From Microvirga sp. (GTDB lineage Bacteria; Pseudomonadota; Alphaproteobacteria; Rhizobiales; Beijerinckiaceae): a DNA stretch of 64,000 bases. Positions within the stretch are counted from its first letter, which is position 1. Every line of letters starts with the position of its first letter. The position numbers and the translations under genes are program-made. The notes under the pieces are model-generated. The model was not told where the DNA came from and ran no database searches. It saw nothing but the letters and a program-made list of their open reading frames with translations. Location: NCBI GenBank assembly GCA_029266525.1, contig JAQSWQ010000009.1:1-64000 (forward strand), given 5' to 3'. This document shows positions 7,696 to 17,243 of this stretch, in pieces.

Positions 7696-8524
7696 CCGCG
7701 CCCGCGACGATCAGGACGCAGGAGGCGGCGAGCGCCGCGGTCGGCTCGGCGTAGCCGGCAAGCACCAGCGTCAGCGTCGACAGCACCGGGGCGGCGTAGG
7801 AGGCGACGCCGAGCAGCGGGACGTCGCCCTTTTTCATGCCGATGTCCCACAGGAAGAACGCAGCGCCGATCGGGCCGAGGCCCAGGCCGAAGACGGCGAA
7901 CCATTCGCTCGCGCCCACGGGCCAGCGCGTGGCCTCGAAGAGGAGATGGCACGCCGCGGCGAGCGCGCTTGCCGCAAGGCAGGTCACGGCGACGGTCTCG
8001 GTCGGCACCTCGGCGAGCCGGCGTGAGGCGACCGAATAGCTTGCCCAGACGAAGGCGCCGAGGAGCGCGAAGCAGAAGCCGAGCACGGCGTTCGCGCCGG
8101 CCCCGCCGAACCGCCCGCCGATCAGGAGCGCCGTGGCAGCAAAACCGAGCACCGCGCCGACCAGGTGGCGCGGCTGCAGGCGTCCACCCGGCAGGAGCGC
8201 GGCGAAGAGCACGATGAGCAGCGGCCAAAGATAGTGCACGAGGTTCGCCTCGGCAGGCGGGGCAAATTTCAGCGCCGCGAAATAGAGCGCGGTGTCGCCA
8301 AACAGCCCATAGAGCCCGAGCGCGAGCCCGGCGCAGCTTGGGCTCGCGTAAGAAAGCCGCCCGCGCGCGGCGGCAACCGTGATGCCGAGTGCCCCGGCGA
8401 TCGCGAAAGTCATCGCCGCGAGCTGGAACGGCGGAACGGCGCCAGTCGCGGCCGTGAACAGCGCAAGAAGGGACCATAGCGCGATCGCGCCAAGACCGGT
8501 CAGGGTGGCGGTGCGCGAGGACAT
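7625..8524 (-). CDS. DMT superfamily (EamA) transporter
   Basis: A 299-residue inner-membrane protein with about ten hydrophobic helices in two EamA repeats, resembling YddG-type aromatic amino-acid or metabolite exporters. The first repeat contains 'PAEANLVHYLWPLLIVLFAALL' and the second 'PIGAAFFLWDIGMKKGDVPLLGVASYAAPVLSTL', a conserved EamA stretch (abridged families vary in substrate). The short basic tail is soluble. The gene lies downstream of phaB on the same strand behind an unusual inverted-repeat spacer, and its 3' end overlaps the convergent acetyltransferase gene by 71 bp. Confidence 0.88.
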   Translation of the reverse strand: MSSRTATLTGLGAIALWSLLALFTAATGAVPPFQLAAMTFAIAGALGITVAAARGRLSYASPSCAGLALGLYGLFGDTALYFAALKFAPPAEANLVHYLWPLLIVLFAALLPGGRLQPRHLVGAVLGFAATALLIGGRFGGAGANAVLGFCFALLGAFVWASYSVASRRLAEVPTETVAVTCLAASALAAACHLLFEATRWPVGASEWFAVFGLGLGPIGAAFFLWDIGMKKGDVPLLGVASYAAPVLSTLTLVLAGYAEPTAALAASCVLIVAGAVIATFAPARASAASPGAYSGKRR

Positions 8525-8530
8525 GGGCCA

Positions 8531-8594
8531 GCGGTCAGTAGCCAGTCGTCAGTAGCGGGATCCCGCTCACGACTGACCACTCACGACTGACCAT
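8531..8594. repeat. Iterated inverted repeat between phaB and the DMT gene
   Basis: The spacer is built of variants of GGTCAGTNG/CACGACTGACC that face each other around a perfect 14-bp palindrome, AGCGGGATCCCGCT (8554-8567). The two arms of about 28 nt are imperfect complements, so a long hairpin can form. It lies directly after the phaB stop and may end or attenuate the pha transcript before the transporter gene. Confidence 0.75.
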
Positions 8595-9320
8595 TCACAT
8601 CATGTACTGGCCGCCGTTGATCGAGAGCGTCGAGCCGGTGATGAAGCCGCCCTCCTCGCTCGCCAGGAACACGACAGCCCTGGCGATCTCTTCCGGCGTG
8701 CCGAGCCGGCCGACGGGGATCAGCGGGATGATCTTGGTCTTGAGCACCTCGGGGTCGATCGCCTGCACCATCTCGGTGCCGATATATCCGGGAGCGATCA
8801 CGTTGACGGTGATGCCGGCCCGCGCGCCTTCTTGGGCAAGCGCCTTGGTGAAGCCGATGTCGCCGGCCTTGGCGGCGGAATAGTTCGTCTGCCCAGCCTG
8901 GCCTTTCTGGCCGTTGATCGATGAGATGGTGATGATGCGGCCGAACTTGCGCTCGCGCATGCCGTTCCAGATCGGGTGCGTCATGTTGAAGACGCCGTTG
9001 AGGTTCGTATCGATCACCTCCCGCCACTGGGCGGGCGTCATCCTGTGGAACATGGCGTCCCGTGTGATGCCGGCGTTGTTGACCAGCACCTCGACCGGAC
9101 CGAGATCCGCCTCGACCTGGCGGATGCCGGCTTGGCAAGCCTCGTAGTCGGCGACCGACCACTTGTAGACCGGGATGCCGGTCTCGGATTTGAACTTGCT
9201 CGCGGCCTCGTCGTTGCCGGCATAGTTCGCGGCGACCTTGTAGCCCGCCGCCTTCAATCCCTTGGAGATCGCGGCCCCGATGCCGCGCGAGCCGCCGGTG
9301 ACGAGTGCGACGCGTGCCAT
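8595..9320 (-). CDS. phaB: Acetoacetyl-CoA reductase
   Basis: A 241-residue SDR that reduces acetoacetyl-CoA to (R)-3-hydroxybutyryl-CoA with NADPH, the second step of polyhydroxybutyrate synthesis. It has TGGSRGIG near the N-terminus, NNAG followed by 'ITRDAMFHRMT', 'ISSINGQKGQAGQTNYSAAK' containing the catalytic Ser-Tyr-Lys, and 'INGGQYMM' at the end, all characteristic of PhaB. The start at 9320 follows GGGAGG; an upstream extension to 9377 has no support. It lies downstream of phaA with a 124-bp repeat-bearing spacer. Confidence 0.96.
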   Translation of the reverse strand: MARVALVTGGSRGIGAAISKGLKAAGYKVAANYAGNDEAASKFKSETGIPVYKWSVADYEACQAGIRQVEADLGPVEVLVNNAGITRDAMFHRMTPAQWREVIDTNLNGVFNMTHPIWNGMRERKFGRIITISSINGQKGQAGQTNYSAAKAGDIGFTKALAQEGARAGITVNVIAPGYIGTEMVQAIDPEVLKTKIIPLIPVGRLGTPEEIARAVVFLASEEGGFITGSTLSINGGQYMM

Positions 9321-9360
9321 TTGTCCCTCCCGTTGATGCCAGTTCGAGAGGCAAAGCTGC

Positions 9361-9440
9361 GAAGGGCGAAATGGCAAATGGCGGATGGAATCCCCGCCAG
9401 CCGCTATTCGCTACTCACCATTCGCTACTCGCCATTCGCC
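9361..9440. repeat. Iterated CGCTACTCGCCATT-type repeats between phaA and phaB
   Basis: The phaA-phaB spacer contains short iterations of ATTCGC(T/C)A(C/T)TC on one side and their rough complements (GGCGAAATGGCAAATGGCGG) on the other, giving a hairpin-capable low-complexity block. It is the same style of structure as the one after phaB but with a different unit. Confidence 0.7.
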
Positions 9441-9444
9441 AATC

Positions 9445-10623
<1,179 letters not shown>

Positions 10624-10851
10624 TGCGCTCTCCTCCGGTCCTTCGCGGCGGCGGCGCCCGCGCGCCGTTGTCGCGCCGCACAAAGCCGAGGGCGCATCTT
10701 CGAGTCAAGTCAATCCGCGGCGCCCCGGCCGACCCCACGGCGGTGTTCAAGGAACCCGGCGGATTTGCTGTTTTCGTCGCCGGATGGAACCCTTAAGCTG
10801 GGTCGTGCCGCAGCGCCGCAGCGCCCGAAGGGCCGTGTTGGACAGGACACC
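10624..10851. promoter_or_regulatory. Divergent phaA / phaR promoter region
   Basis: 228 bp separate the starts of phaA and phaR. PhaR repressors usually act on their own promoter and on phasin genes, so an operator may lie here. I could not pick out a convincing operator palindrome or sigma-70 boxes by eye. Confidence 0.5.
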
Positions 10852-11448
10852 ATGGGGACCGATAAGCCGCCGACGGTGATCAAGAAATACGCCAATCGCC
10901 GGCTCTACCACACCGGAACCAGCAGCTACGTCACACTCGACGACCTCGGCCGCATGGTCCGCAACGGCGAGGATTTCGTCGTCTACGACGCGAAGACCGG
11001 CGAGGACATCACCCGCTCGGTGCTGACCCAGATCATCTTCGAGGAGGAGAACAAGGAGGGCGGCCAGAACCTCCTGCCGATCACCTTCCTGCGCCAGCTG
11101 ATCCGCTTCTACGGCGACTCGATGCAGGCCCTGGTGCCGAGCTACCTCGAGTTCTCGATGGAGAATCTCGCCCGCGAGCAACAGAAGCTGCGCCAGCAGA
11201 TGGCCGAGGCGTTCGGCCCGGCCGCCGCCTTCCAAGCCATGGAAGAACAAGTGCGCACCAACATGGCGTTCTTTACCGAGGCCATGAAGATGTTCTCGCC
11301 CTTTTCGGCGAAGCGCGAGACGAAGGCCCCGAGCGGAGAGCCGGCGCAGATGCCGCCGCCGGAAGGGCGCGGGGGCGAAGATCTCGATGCGCTGAAGCGT
11401 CAGTTCGCCGAAATGCAGGCGAAGCTCGAGGCCTTGTCGCGGAAGTAG
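10852..11448 (+). CDS. phaR: Polyhydroxyalkanoate synthesis repressor PhaR
   Basis: A 198-residue DNA- and polymer-binding regulator. The N-terminal PHB_acc_N domain begins 'VIKKYANRRLYHTGTSSYVT' and continues 'LDDLGRMVRNGEDFVVYDAKTGEDITRSVLTQII', and the PHB_acc repeat contains 'LPITFLRQLIRFYGDSMQ'. The C-terminal part is a coiled-coil, charged tail ending in 'LDALKRQFAEMQAKLEAL'. The start ATG is at 10852. It is divergent from phaA and probably senses free polymer granules to release phasin transcription. Confidence 0.95.
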   Translation: MGTDKPPTVIKKYANRRLYHTGTSSYVTLDDLGRMVRNGEDFVVYDAKTGEDITRSVLTQIIFEEENKEGGQNLLPITFLRQLIRFYGDSMQALVPSYLEFSMENLAREQQKLRQQMAEAFGPAAAFQAMEEQVRTNMAFFTEAMKMFSPFSAKRETKAPSGEPAQMPPPEGRGGEDLDALKRQFAEMQAKLEALSRK

Positions 11449-11488
11449 CTTTCGTCCGTCACGGAACTGAAGGCCGTCGAGGGTGTGG

Positions 11489-11515
11489 GTCCCGGCTCTC
11501 GGTTTCGGCCGGGAC
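11489..11515. terminator. Hairpin between convergent phaR and GGDEF-EAL gene
   Basis: GTCCCGGC (11489-11496) and GCCGGGAC (11508-11515) pair perfectly around an 11-nt loop, between the two convergent stop codons. A two-way terminator is the simplest reading, though there is no clear U-tract. Confidence 0.5.
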
Positions 11516-11529
11516 GATCGCGCGTTCTC

Positions 11530-13239
11530 CTAGGCGGCGTCCCGCGCGGCGGGCCTCGCCGGCGTCTCGATCAGCACCGGCGCTCCACAGTGGCGGCCCT
11601 GAAGATAATCCACGCCCCACCCGGCAAGGAGTAGCGCGGCTTCCTCGTCCTCGACCCACGCTGCGACCGTCGCGATGCCGAGATGGCGCGCGAGGTCGAT
11701 CAAGGCCCGCACATGGAAACGGTCGTCGGGCGAACGTGTGAGGTTCTGCACGAAAGCGCCGTCGATCTTGAGAAGGTCGACCGGCAATCCGCGGAGATGC
11801 CGGAAAGACGCGTGGCCGGCCCCGAAATGGTCGATGGCTACCGCAACGCCGAGCGACTTCATCGCGTCGAGCCGGCCGCGGACCGCCTTGAGGTCGCGTA
11901 CGACCGCGCTTTCGGTGATCTCGACGACGAGGCGTGAGGCTATCCCGGGGCGCGCGCCGAGATGGGCGGCCAAGGTTTCGGGCCATTCGGGCGCCACCAG
12001 CGTCACCGCCGAGAGGTTCAGCCCGAGGCGCTCCTCGGGGTGCGCGGCGAGGTGATCGGCAACGAGCTCGAGCATGCGCGCATCGACCAGGGGCACGAGA
12101 CCGGTGCGCTCGATTCCGGGCAGGATCGCGTCCGCGCTCCAGATCCTGCCGTCTGTACGGATGCGCATCAGCGCCTCGCCGAAGGCGATCGCCCGCGATC
12201 GGGCCTCGACGACAGGCTGCGAGGCGAAGCAGACCCGCCGCGCGTTGAGCGCGTCCAGCACCTCGAAGCTCGACGAGGGCGCCGCCCGCCGATCGAAGTC
12301 GCTTGTGGCCGGCCCGCCGCAGAGCACGAAGGAACGGCGCGGCGTGCGCTGCGCCGCGCCGAGTGCCTCCTCGGCGCGGCGCAGAAGCATGGCAGCGTCG
12401 GCGGCATGATCGGGTGCGGTCGCGGCGCCGATGCGCAAACCCATTGCCAGAGGCCCGGGCGCGGTCTCGATCGGCGGGTTGCGGATGACCTCGGCCACGC
12501 GCCGTGCGGCGACCTCGGCCTGGTCCGGCGGACAGGACCGCAGGGCGAGCGCGAAGCGATTGCCGGCGCAGCGGGCCAACGTGTCGCGCCGCCGCATGAC
12601 GGTGCGGACGCGGCGCGCGAACTCCTGGATCAGGTCGTCGGCGGCCTCGGAGCCGAGATCGTCGTTGATGCGCGCGAGATCGTCGAGCGCGAGCACCATG
12701 ACAGTGAGTGGCCGCCGCGAGGATCCGGCCTCTGCCACGTCCTCGCGGATGCGATCGAGGAAGCTCGCGCGCTCGTGCATATCAGCTGCGGGCAGGTTGT
12801 TGCGGCCGCCGCCGCGATCAATGCGCAGCACGCCATGCGCACGTACCGGGCGCCCCTCCGGTCCTGCGTACCAGCGTCCGCTGTCCTCGATGAGGACCCG
12901 CGCGTTCGGACCCGCCGAGAAGCCATAGGCGGCGCGATAGAGCACGCCGTCGCCGGCGTCGGTCTCCTGCGACCGAAGCACCGCCTCGTGCCGCGTTTTG
13001 CCGTCCGCCGGGTCGCTGCGCAGTGCGAAGGCCGTGCCGGTCGCAACGGTGGCAATGTCCCGCAGCCCCAGCACCGCGGCGGCGTTGGCACCCCACGCAA
13101 TCTGGTCGCTCGAAAGGTCCCAGTCGTAGACGACCTCGCGGATGGCGGTCAGGACCTTGCGCGGATCGAGCGGGCCGCGCCCGTGGCGGGCTCCCCGCGT
13201 CGCCGACCTCCCGGGCGCTGCCGGCGACTTCGCCGTCAT
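11530..13239 (-). CDS. Degenerate GGDEF-EAL protein
   Basis: A 569-residue cytosolic signalling protein with a PAS-like N-terminus (about 25-140), a GGDEF-type domain (about 150-300) and an EAL domain (about 325-555). The cyclase signature is lost: the GGDEF position reads AGNRF (225-229), so no cyclase activity is expected. In the EAL domain E355-A-L is kept and 'NLS' and 'ITES' are present, but the DDFG motif reads D470-H471-F-G and AEGVE reads A526-A527-W-V-E530. Two metal-site positions are thus changed and phosphodiesterase activity is doubtful. It may be a c-di-GMP receptor or partner protein. No membrane segments are seen. Confidence 0.88.
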   Translation of the reverse strand: MTAKSPAAPGRSATRGARHGRGPLDPRKVLTAIREVVYDWDLSSDQIAWGANAAAVLGLRDIATVATGTAFALRSDPADGKTRHEAVLRSQETDAGDGVLYRAAYGFSAGPNARVLIEDSGRWYAGPEGRPVRAHGVLRIDRGGGRNNLPAADMHERASFLDRIREDVAEAGSSRRPLTVMVLALDDLARINDDLGSEAADDLIQEFARRVRTVMRRRDTLARCAGNRFALALRSCPPDQAEVAARRVAEVIRNPPIETAPGPLAMGLRIGAATAPDHAADAAMLLRRAEEALGAAQRTPRRSFVLCGGPATSDFDRRAAPSSSFEVLDALNARRVCFASQPVVEARSRAIAFGEALMRIRTDGRIWSADAILPGIERTGLVPLVDARMLELVADHLAAHPEERLGLNLSAVTLVAPEWPETLAAHLGARPGIASRLVVEITESAVVRDLKAVRGRLDAMKSLGVAVAIDHFGAGHASFRHLRGLPVDLLKIDGAFVQNLTRSPDDRFHVRALIDLARHLGIATVAAWVEDEEAALLLAGWGVDYLQGRHCGAPVLIETPARPAARDAA

Positions 13240-13432
13240 GGACCTTCTCCCTTCGGCCGCACGCCGGCCTCGGGTCCGGGGCAGGCGCCCCTATGGCGGT
13301 CGATCGGCATCGTTCCGATGATGCGGAGACGGCGTTAACGGCCTATGAAATCCCGGTTGCGGGTGAAGCTCGCCCGCGCTGCGGTCCCACCGTTCCACGA
13401 GACGGCGCCCCGCGCCGGTAGCTGCAAAGCAG

Positions 13433-13455
13433 AATGGCCGCGCGATGCGGCCATT
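13433..13455 (-). terminator. Terminator hairpin downstream of rplS
   Basis: AATGGCCGC (13433-13441) and its exact complement (13447-13455) enclose a 5-nt loop, 48 bp past the rplS stop. On the minus strand it is followed by CTGCTTTGC, a weak U-containing tail. Confidence 0.65.
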
Positions 13456-13502
13456 GGACCCGATTTTCTCCGCAGCCCGACGCGGCGGCTCTTCCTGCGA
13501 AG

Positions 13503-13904
13503 CTATTCCGCCGCGACCGGCTTCTCGCTCTTCTCCTGCTGCGAGGCGCCGCGATCGCTGCGCTCCGCGATGCGGGCGGACTTTCCGCGGCGGTCGCGCA
13601 GATAATAGAGCTTCGCCCGGCGGACCTTGCCGCGGCGCAGGACCTTGATCGAATCGATCATCGGCGAATAGAGCGGGAAGACGCGCTCGACGCCCTCGCC
13701 GTAGGAGATCTTGCGGACCGTGAAGCTTTCCTGGAAGCCGGACCCGGCGCGGGCGATGCAGACGCCTTCATAGGCCTGGACCCGGGTGCGCTCGCCTTCC
13801 TTGACCTTCACGTTGACCACGAGGGTATCGCCGGGCTGGAAGTCCGGGAGAGATTTGCCGAGCTTGGCGATCTGCTCCTGCTCGAGCGTCTGGATGATGT
13901 TCAT
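13503..13904 (-). CDS. rplS: 50S ribosomal protein L19
   Basis: A 133-residue ribosomal protein starting [11 protein letters not shown]. The core '[24 protein letters not shown]', '[36 protein letters not shown]' (family signature region) and '[20 protein letters not shown]' is well conserved. The C-terminal 20 residues are an acidic, Gln/Lys-rich extension seen in alphaproteobacteria. ATG 13904 was chosen from homologue starts. trmD and rimM, which often precede rplS, are not next to it here; the upstream neighbour is a divergent exported protein gene. Confidence 0.96.
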   Translation of the reverse strand: MNIIQTLEQEQIAKLGKSLPDFQPGDTLVVNVKVKEGERTRVQAYEGVCIARAGSGFQESFTVRKISYGEGVERVFPLYSPMIDSIKVLRRGKVRRAKLYYLRDRRGKSARIAERSDRGASQQEKSEKPVAAE

Positions 13905-14086
13905 GTCATGCTCCTGCCGGCGCGCGGACGTGTCGGCGACAGCCGCGCTTGGATTTCGGCGTCCTGTTGTGAATTGCGCGCGCCTATACAAGACGGGCGG
14001 CGCTTTGTCGACCCGAAATGAGCCCTTGACGCGTCGTGGCAGGCCCGAGATGGAGGGGCCCCTACATCGGCCGGGAGGTGATTTTG

Positions 14087-14869
14087 GTGCATGGTTGCTT
14101 ACGTTCGGTCGCGGCGGCGCTGATCGCGGTCTGCAGCACGGCTGCGGCGGCGCAGGTCGACACCGCAAAGGTTGCTGCAGCAAAGCAGGCCGGCGACGAG
14201 TTCCTGGCGCTCGCGAAAGGCGCGGAGACGAGCGGCGCGATGCCGCGCGGGAGCGATCCCAAGGTGAAGGCCCTGCTCGACCGGGTTTTCGATCGGGCCG
14301 CGCTCGGCCGGGGCGTGCCGCCGATCCAGGACAGCGCCAAGTTCGGCGAGCTTCTCAACAACGGCAACCGCATCGGCTTCGCCTACATGCTCGCCGGCAC
14401 CGGGCTGAGCGACCTGAACAAGCTCGCCGACGACCAGAAAGCGATGGAGCAGGCCGAGAAGAACATGTCGACCTTCGCCCCCGAAATGGGCCGGTGGTTC
14501 GACTATCAGCTCGCGATCCAGCACAAGATCGTCGACTCGACGCTCGCCTTCATGGCTTCGGCCAAGAAGGACGTGCTGGAGCGCCCGCAGGTGAAGGAGG
14601 GGCTGGGCAATGTGCGCCAGGGCCTCGCGCGCGCGCTGGCGGGCCTCTTCCAGACCATGGCCGCCGACGGCCTCGACGACGGCTGGCGCAAGGAGAGGCT
14701 GGTCGCCCTGAGCGAGATAGCTCCGGGCGCGGCGAAGATCGTCACGCCCGACGAGGCGAAGGAGCTCCAACGTCAGGCGAATGCGCTCGCCGAGGCGGTC
14801 GGCGATGCCGGCCTCAAGGCGGGGCTCCAAAAGCTCGGCGCGACCCTCGTCTCGCAGCAGAAATCCTGA
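14087..14869 (+). CDS. Hypothetical exported protein
   Basis: A 260-residue protein with an N-terminal signal peptide ('[19 protein letters not shown]', cleavage after Ala) and a mature helical, mostly hydrophilic chain. GTG 14087 is the likely start because GGGAGGTG sits 7 nt upstream. Residues about 75-160 contain '[20 protein letters not shown]' and a Lys/Glu-rich helix. I do not recognise a characterised family. It is convergent with the enolase-like gene (3 bp between stops) and divergent from rplS, so its link to the neighbouring pathway is unclear. Confidence 0.75.
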   Translation: MHGCLRSVAAALIAVCSTAAAAQVDTAKVAAAKQAGDEFLALAKGAETSGAMPRGSDPKVKALLDRVFDRAALGRGVPPIQDSAKFGELLNNGNRIGFAYMLAGTGLSDLNKLADDQKAMEQAEKNMSTFAPEMGRWFDYQLAIQHKIVDSTLAFMASAKKDVLERPQVKEGLGNVRQGLARALAGLFQTMAADGLDDGWRKERLVALSEIAPGAAKIVTPDEAKELQRQANALAEAVGDAGLKAGLQKLGATLVSQQKS

Positions 14870-14872
14870 GCT

Positions 14873-16144
14873 TCAGCCAAAGGGTCGCGCAAACCGGGCG
14901 CCGGGTCCGAGCGCCTCCTCGATCCGCAGCACCTCGTTCCATTTCGCCATGCGCTCGGAGCGGGCAAACGAGCCGACCTTGAGCTGGCCCGCATTCCAGC
15001 CGACCGCGAGATGGGCGATGGTGACGTCTTCGCTCTCGCCGGAGCGCGCCGAGACGATGGTGCCGAACCCCGCAGCCTTGCCCGCGTCGAGCGCCGCCTT
15101 GGTCTCGGTGACGGTGCCGGCCTGGTTCGGCTTGATCAGCACGGCATTGCATGCGCCGCCCGCCGCGGCCTTGCACACCCGCTCGGCGCTGGTGACGAGG
15201 AAATCGTCCCCGACGACCTGGAGCTTCTCGCCATACGCCGCCGTGAAGCGGCGGAAACCTTCGAGGTCGTCCTCGGCAAGCGGGTCCTCGATCGCGACGA
15301 TCGGATAGCGCTCGATCCAGCGGCCGAGCATGGCGCAGAGGCCGTCGCTGTCCAGCTCGCGATCGTCGAGCGCGAGGCGGTAGCGCCCGTCCTCGCCGAA
15401 CTCGGACGCGGCGATGTCGAGGGAGATTGCGACCTCGTCGCCTGGCGTGAAGCCGGCCCGCTCGATCGCGCGCACAAGCATGTCGAGCGCTTCCTCGTTA
15501 GAGGCGAAAGCTGGCCAGTAGCCGCCCTCGTCGGCGACACCCATGATCAGGCCGCGCTCGGAAAGCAGCTGACCGGCCGCGCGGTACACCTCGGCCGTAC
15601 GGTCGAGCGCCTGCGCGAAGGAGCCTGACCGGGGGCAGGTCACCATGAAATCCTGCACGTCGACGCGCCGCGCTGCATGCGCGCCGCCGCCGAAGACCTG
15701 GATCTCGGGCAAGGGGATCGTCACCTCGGCGCCGCCGGCGAGATGGCGCCACAGTGGCAGTGCTTGCGCGGCAGCTGCCGCGTGGAGCACCGCCAGGGAG
15801 GTCGCGATCAGGGCATTGCCGCCGAGGGACGCCTTGTTCGCGGTGCCGTCGAGCTCGATCAGGAGGCGGTCGATGCCGGCCTGATCGGAGACGTCGAGGC
15901 CGGCGAGCGCCGGGGCGATGATCTCGTCGACATTCGCCACCGCCCGGCGGACGTCGAGGCCGCCGAACGCAGCTCCGCCGTCGCGGAGGTCAACGGCCTC
16001 GCCCGAGCCGGTCGAGGCGCCGGCGGGCGCGATCGCGCGGCCGGACGCGCCGCCCTCGACGACGATGTCGACCTCCACGGTCGGGCGCCCGCGCGAATCC
16101 CAGATCCGCCGGCCGTTCACGCGCGCGATATGGTTAGCAGCCAC
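14873..16144 (-). CDS. Enolase paralogue with altered active site
   Basis: A 423-residue member of the enolase family proper, aligned end to end with glycolytic enolase. Kept residues include GASTG at 42-46, H155 in GGAH, E206 in DEGG, metal ligands D243, E286 and D313, general base K338 (IKPNQ), R367-S368 and K389. Changed: the active-site His equivalent to yeast H373 is A366 ('SARSGESED'), and the E168 equivalent is D165. The GTG start at 16144 follows GGGAGG. It lies 16 bp behind an APH-type kinase gene and next to a 2-hydroxyacid dehydrogenase/TPP decarboxylase operon. A dehydration of a 2-phospho-hydroxy acid other than 2-phosphoglycerate is a reasonable guess; glycolytic enolase is probably elsewhere in the genome. 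Confidence 0.85.
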   Translation of the reverse strand: MAANHIARVNGRRIWDSRGRPTVEVDIVVEGGASGRAIAPAGASTGSGEAVDLRDGGAAFGGLDVRRAVANVDEIIAPALAGLDVSDQAGIDRLLIELDGTANKASLGGNALIATSLAVLHAAAAAQALPLWRHLAGGAEVTIPLPEIQVFGGGAHAARRVDVQDFMVTCPRSGSFAQALDRTAEVYRAAGQLLSERGLIMGVADEGGYWPAFASNEEALDMLVRAIERAGFTPGDEVAISLDIAASEFGEDGRYRLALDDRELDSDGLCAMLGRWIERYPIVAIEDPLAEDDLEGFRRFTAAYGEKLQVVGDDFLVTSAERVCKAAAGGACNAVLIKPNQAGTVTETKAALDAGKAAGFGTIVSARSGESEDVTIAHLAVGWNAGQLKVGSFARSERMAKWNEVLRIEEALGPGARFARPFG

Positions 16145-16160
16145 TGCCTGCCTCCCTCGG

Positions 16161-17162
16161 TTATCGGATCGCGAGCCGGCCGGCCCAGGCGTTGCGGACG
16201 GCCGCAACGCTGCGCGGCGCATCTTCGATGAGGGGCAACGCGGTATCGCGGACGAGCGCGCGCGCGCTCTCTTCGGAGAGGTACTCGACCGGCGATTTTC
16301 CGTCCACGCGGGCGAGAAGCAGGGCTGGGAGAAGCCGGGCGGTGCGCGCCTCCACCTCGGCCCGCGGCTCCCAGTCGACACCGGCAAGGTAGGTCGCTGC
16401 CAGCGCATCGAGAGCGTCAAGGAGGGCTGGTGCGGCGGCCGGATTCCACAGGCATTTCAAGAGGAGGTGGTTGAGGCAAAAGGCGAGGTCGAAAGCCGGA
16501 TCGCCGTACCAGGCGCATTCGGCGTCGAGGAAGACCGGGCCGCGGGGGCCGGCAAGGATGTTCTTCGGCGACACATCGCCATGAACCAGCGCCTTCTTGG
16601 TCGCAAGCGTCTCGCGCGACAGCGCGATCATGCGCTTGCAGACCGGCGGGTGCTTGGTCGCGGTCGCCTCGAGGTAGGGCTCGAGGCGAATGGCGTGGAA
16701 GATGTGGTCGGTGGCGAAGCGCTCGGCCATGACCGGATCGCCCGCCGTGGCCGCATGGATCGCCGCCATGCGCCGCCCGACCTCGGCCGCAACGCCCACA
16801 TGGACATGGCCGTCGCGGAGCTGCGCCTTCCACACCGGGTGGCTCGCCGGATCGAGATAGCTCATGACGAAGAGGCCGCTCTGCGCCTCATGGCCGAGGA
16901 TGCGCGGCACGGCATCCGGCACGATGCGGCCGGCGGTCTCCATCCAGGCGACCTCGTAGCGGTTGCGCTCGATCGGCGCCCGCCAATCCGCCGCGACCTT
17001 CAGCTTCGGCAGCGCGCGCTTGACCGCGAACACACGGCCATTCGTCTCAACCTTGAGAATGTCCGACGAGACCCCGCCGGTGAGCGGCTCGATGCGCGGC
17101 TCCTCAGTGCCGACGAGGCCCAGCCGGCGCAAGGCCCAGATGAGATCGTGATCGTCCGTCAC
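16161..17162 (-). CDS. APH-family small-molecule kinase
   Basis: A 333-residue phosphotransferase of the aminoglycoside/choline kinase fold. Visible features are an N-lobe Lys (K48 in FAVKRA), the Brenner motif 'HGDVSPKNIL' (194-203, catalytic D196 and N201) and the metal-binding 'LDAECAWYGDPAFDLA' (212-227). The substrate is probably a small hydroxylated metabolite, not an antibiotic, given the neighbours. GTG 17162 is the start. It heads a two-gene unit with the enolase paralogue, which suggests that the kinase makes the phosphorylated substrate for it (inference). It is divergent from the 2-hydroxyacid dehydrogenase gene. Confidence 0.85.
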   Translation of the reverse strand: MTDDHDLIWALRRLGLVGTEEPRIEPLTGGVSSDILKVETNGRVFAVKRALPKLKVAADWRAPIERNRYEVAWMETAGRIVPDAVPRILGHEAQSGLFVMSYLDPASHPVWKAQLRDGHVHVGVAAEVGRRMAAIHAATAGDPVMAERFATDHIFHAIRLEPYLEATATKHPPVCKRMIALSRETLATKKALVHGDVSPKNILAGPRGPVFLDAECAWYGDPAFDLAFCLNHLLLKCLWNPAAAPALLDALDALAATYLAGVDWEPRAEVEARTARLLPALLLARVDGKSPVEYLSEESARALVRDTALPLIEDAPRSVAAVRNAWAGRLAIR

Positions 17163-17243
17163 GCCTGAACGTCCGCAGCCCTTGAGATCGGCGGCCGGTT
17201 GCGAATAGCTCAAGCGCCCGCAAATGCCAGCCCCGAGACCGCC
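17163..17243. promoter_or_regulatory. 81-bp divergent promoter region of the enolase/TPP locus
   Basis: The kinase-enolase unit and the dehydrogenase-SDR-TPP unit start back to back here. Such a short shared region implies joint control of both transcripts. I could not identify an operator or a regulator gene nearby. Confidence 0.55.

Noticed and set aside
8531-9440. CRISPR array
   Set aside because: The repeats are short, imperfect and inverted with no regular spacers and no cas genes.
16161-17162. Aminoglycoside resistance gene
   Set aside because: The fold is APH-like, but the metabolic context and operon with an enolase paralogue make a small-metabolite kinase more likely.
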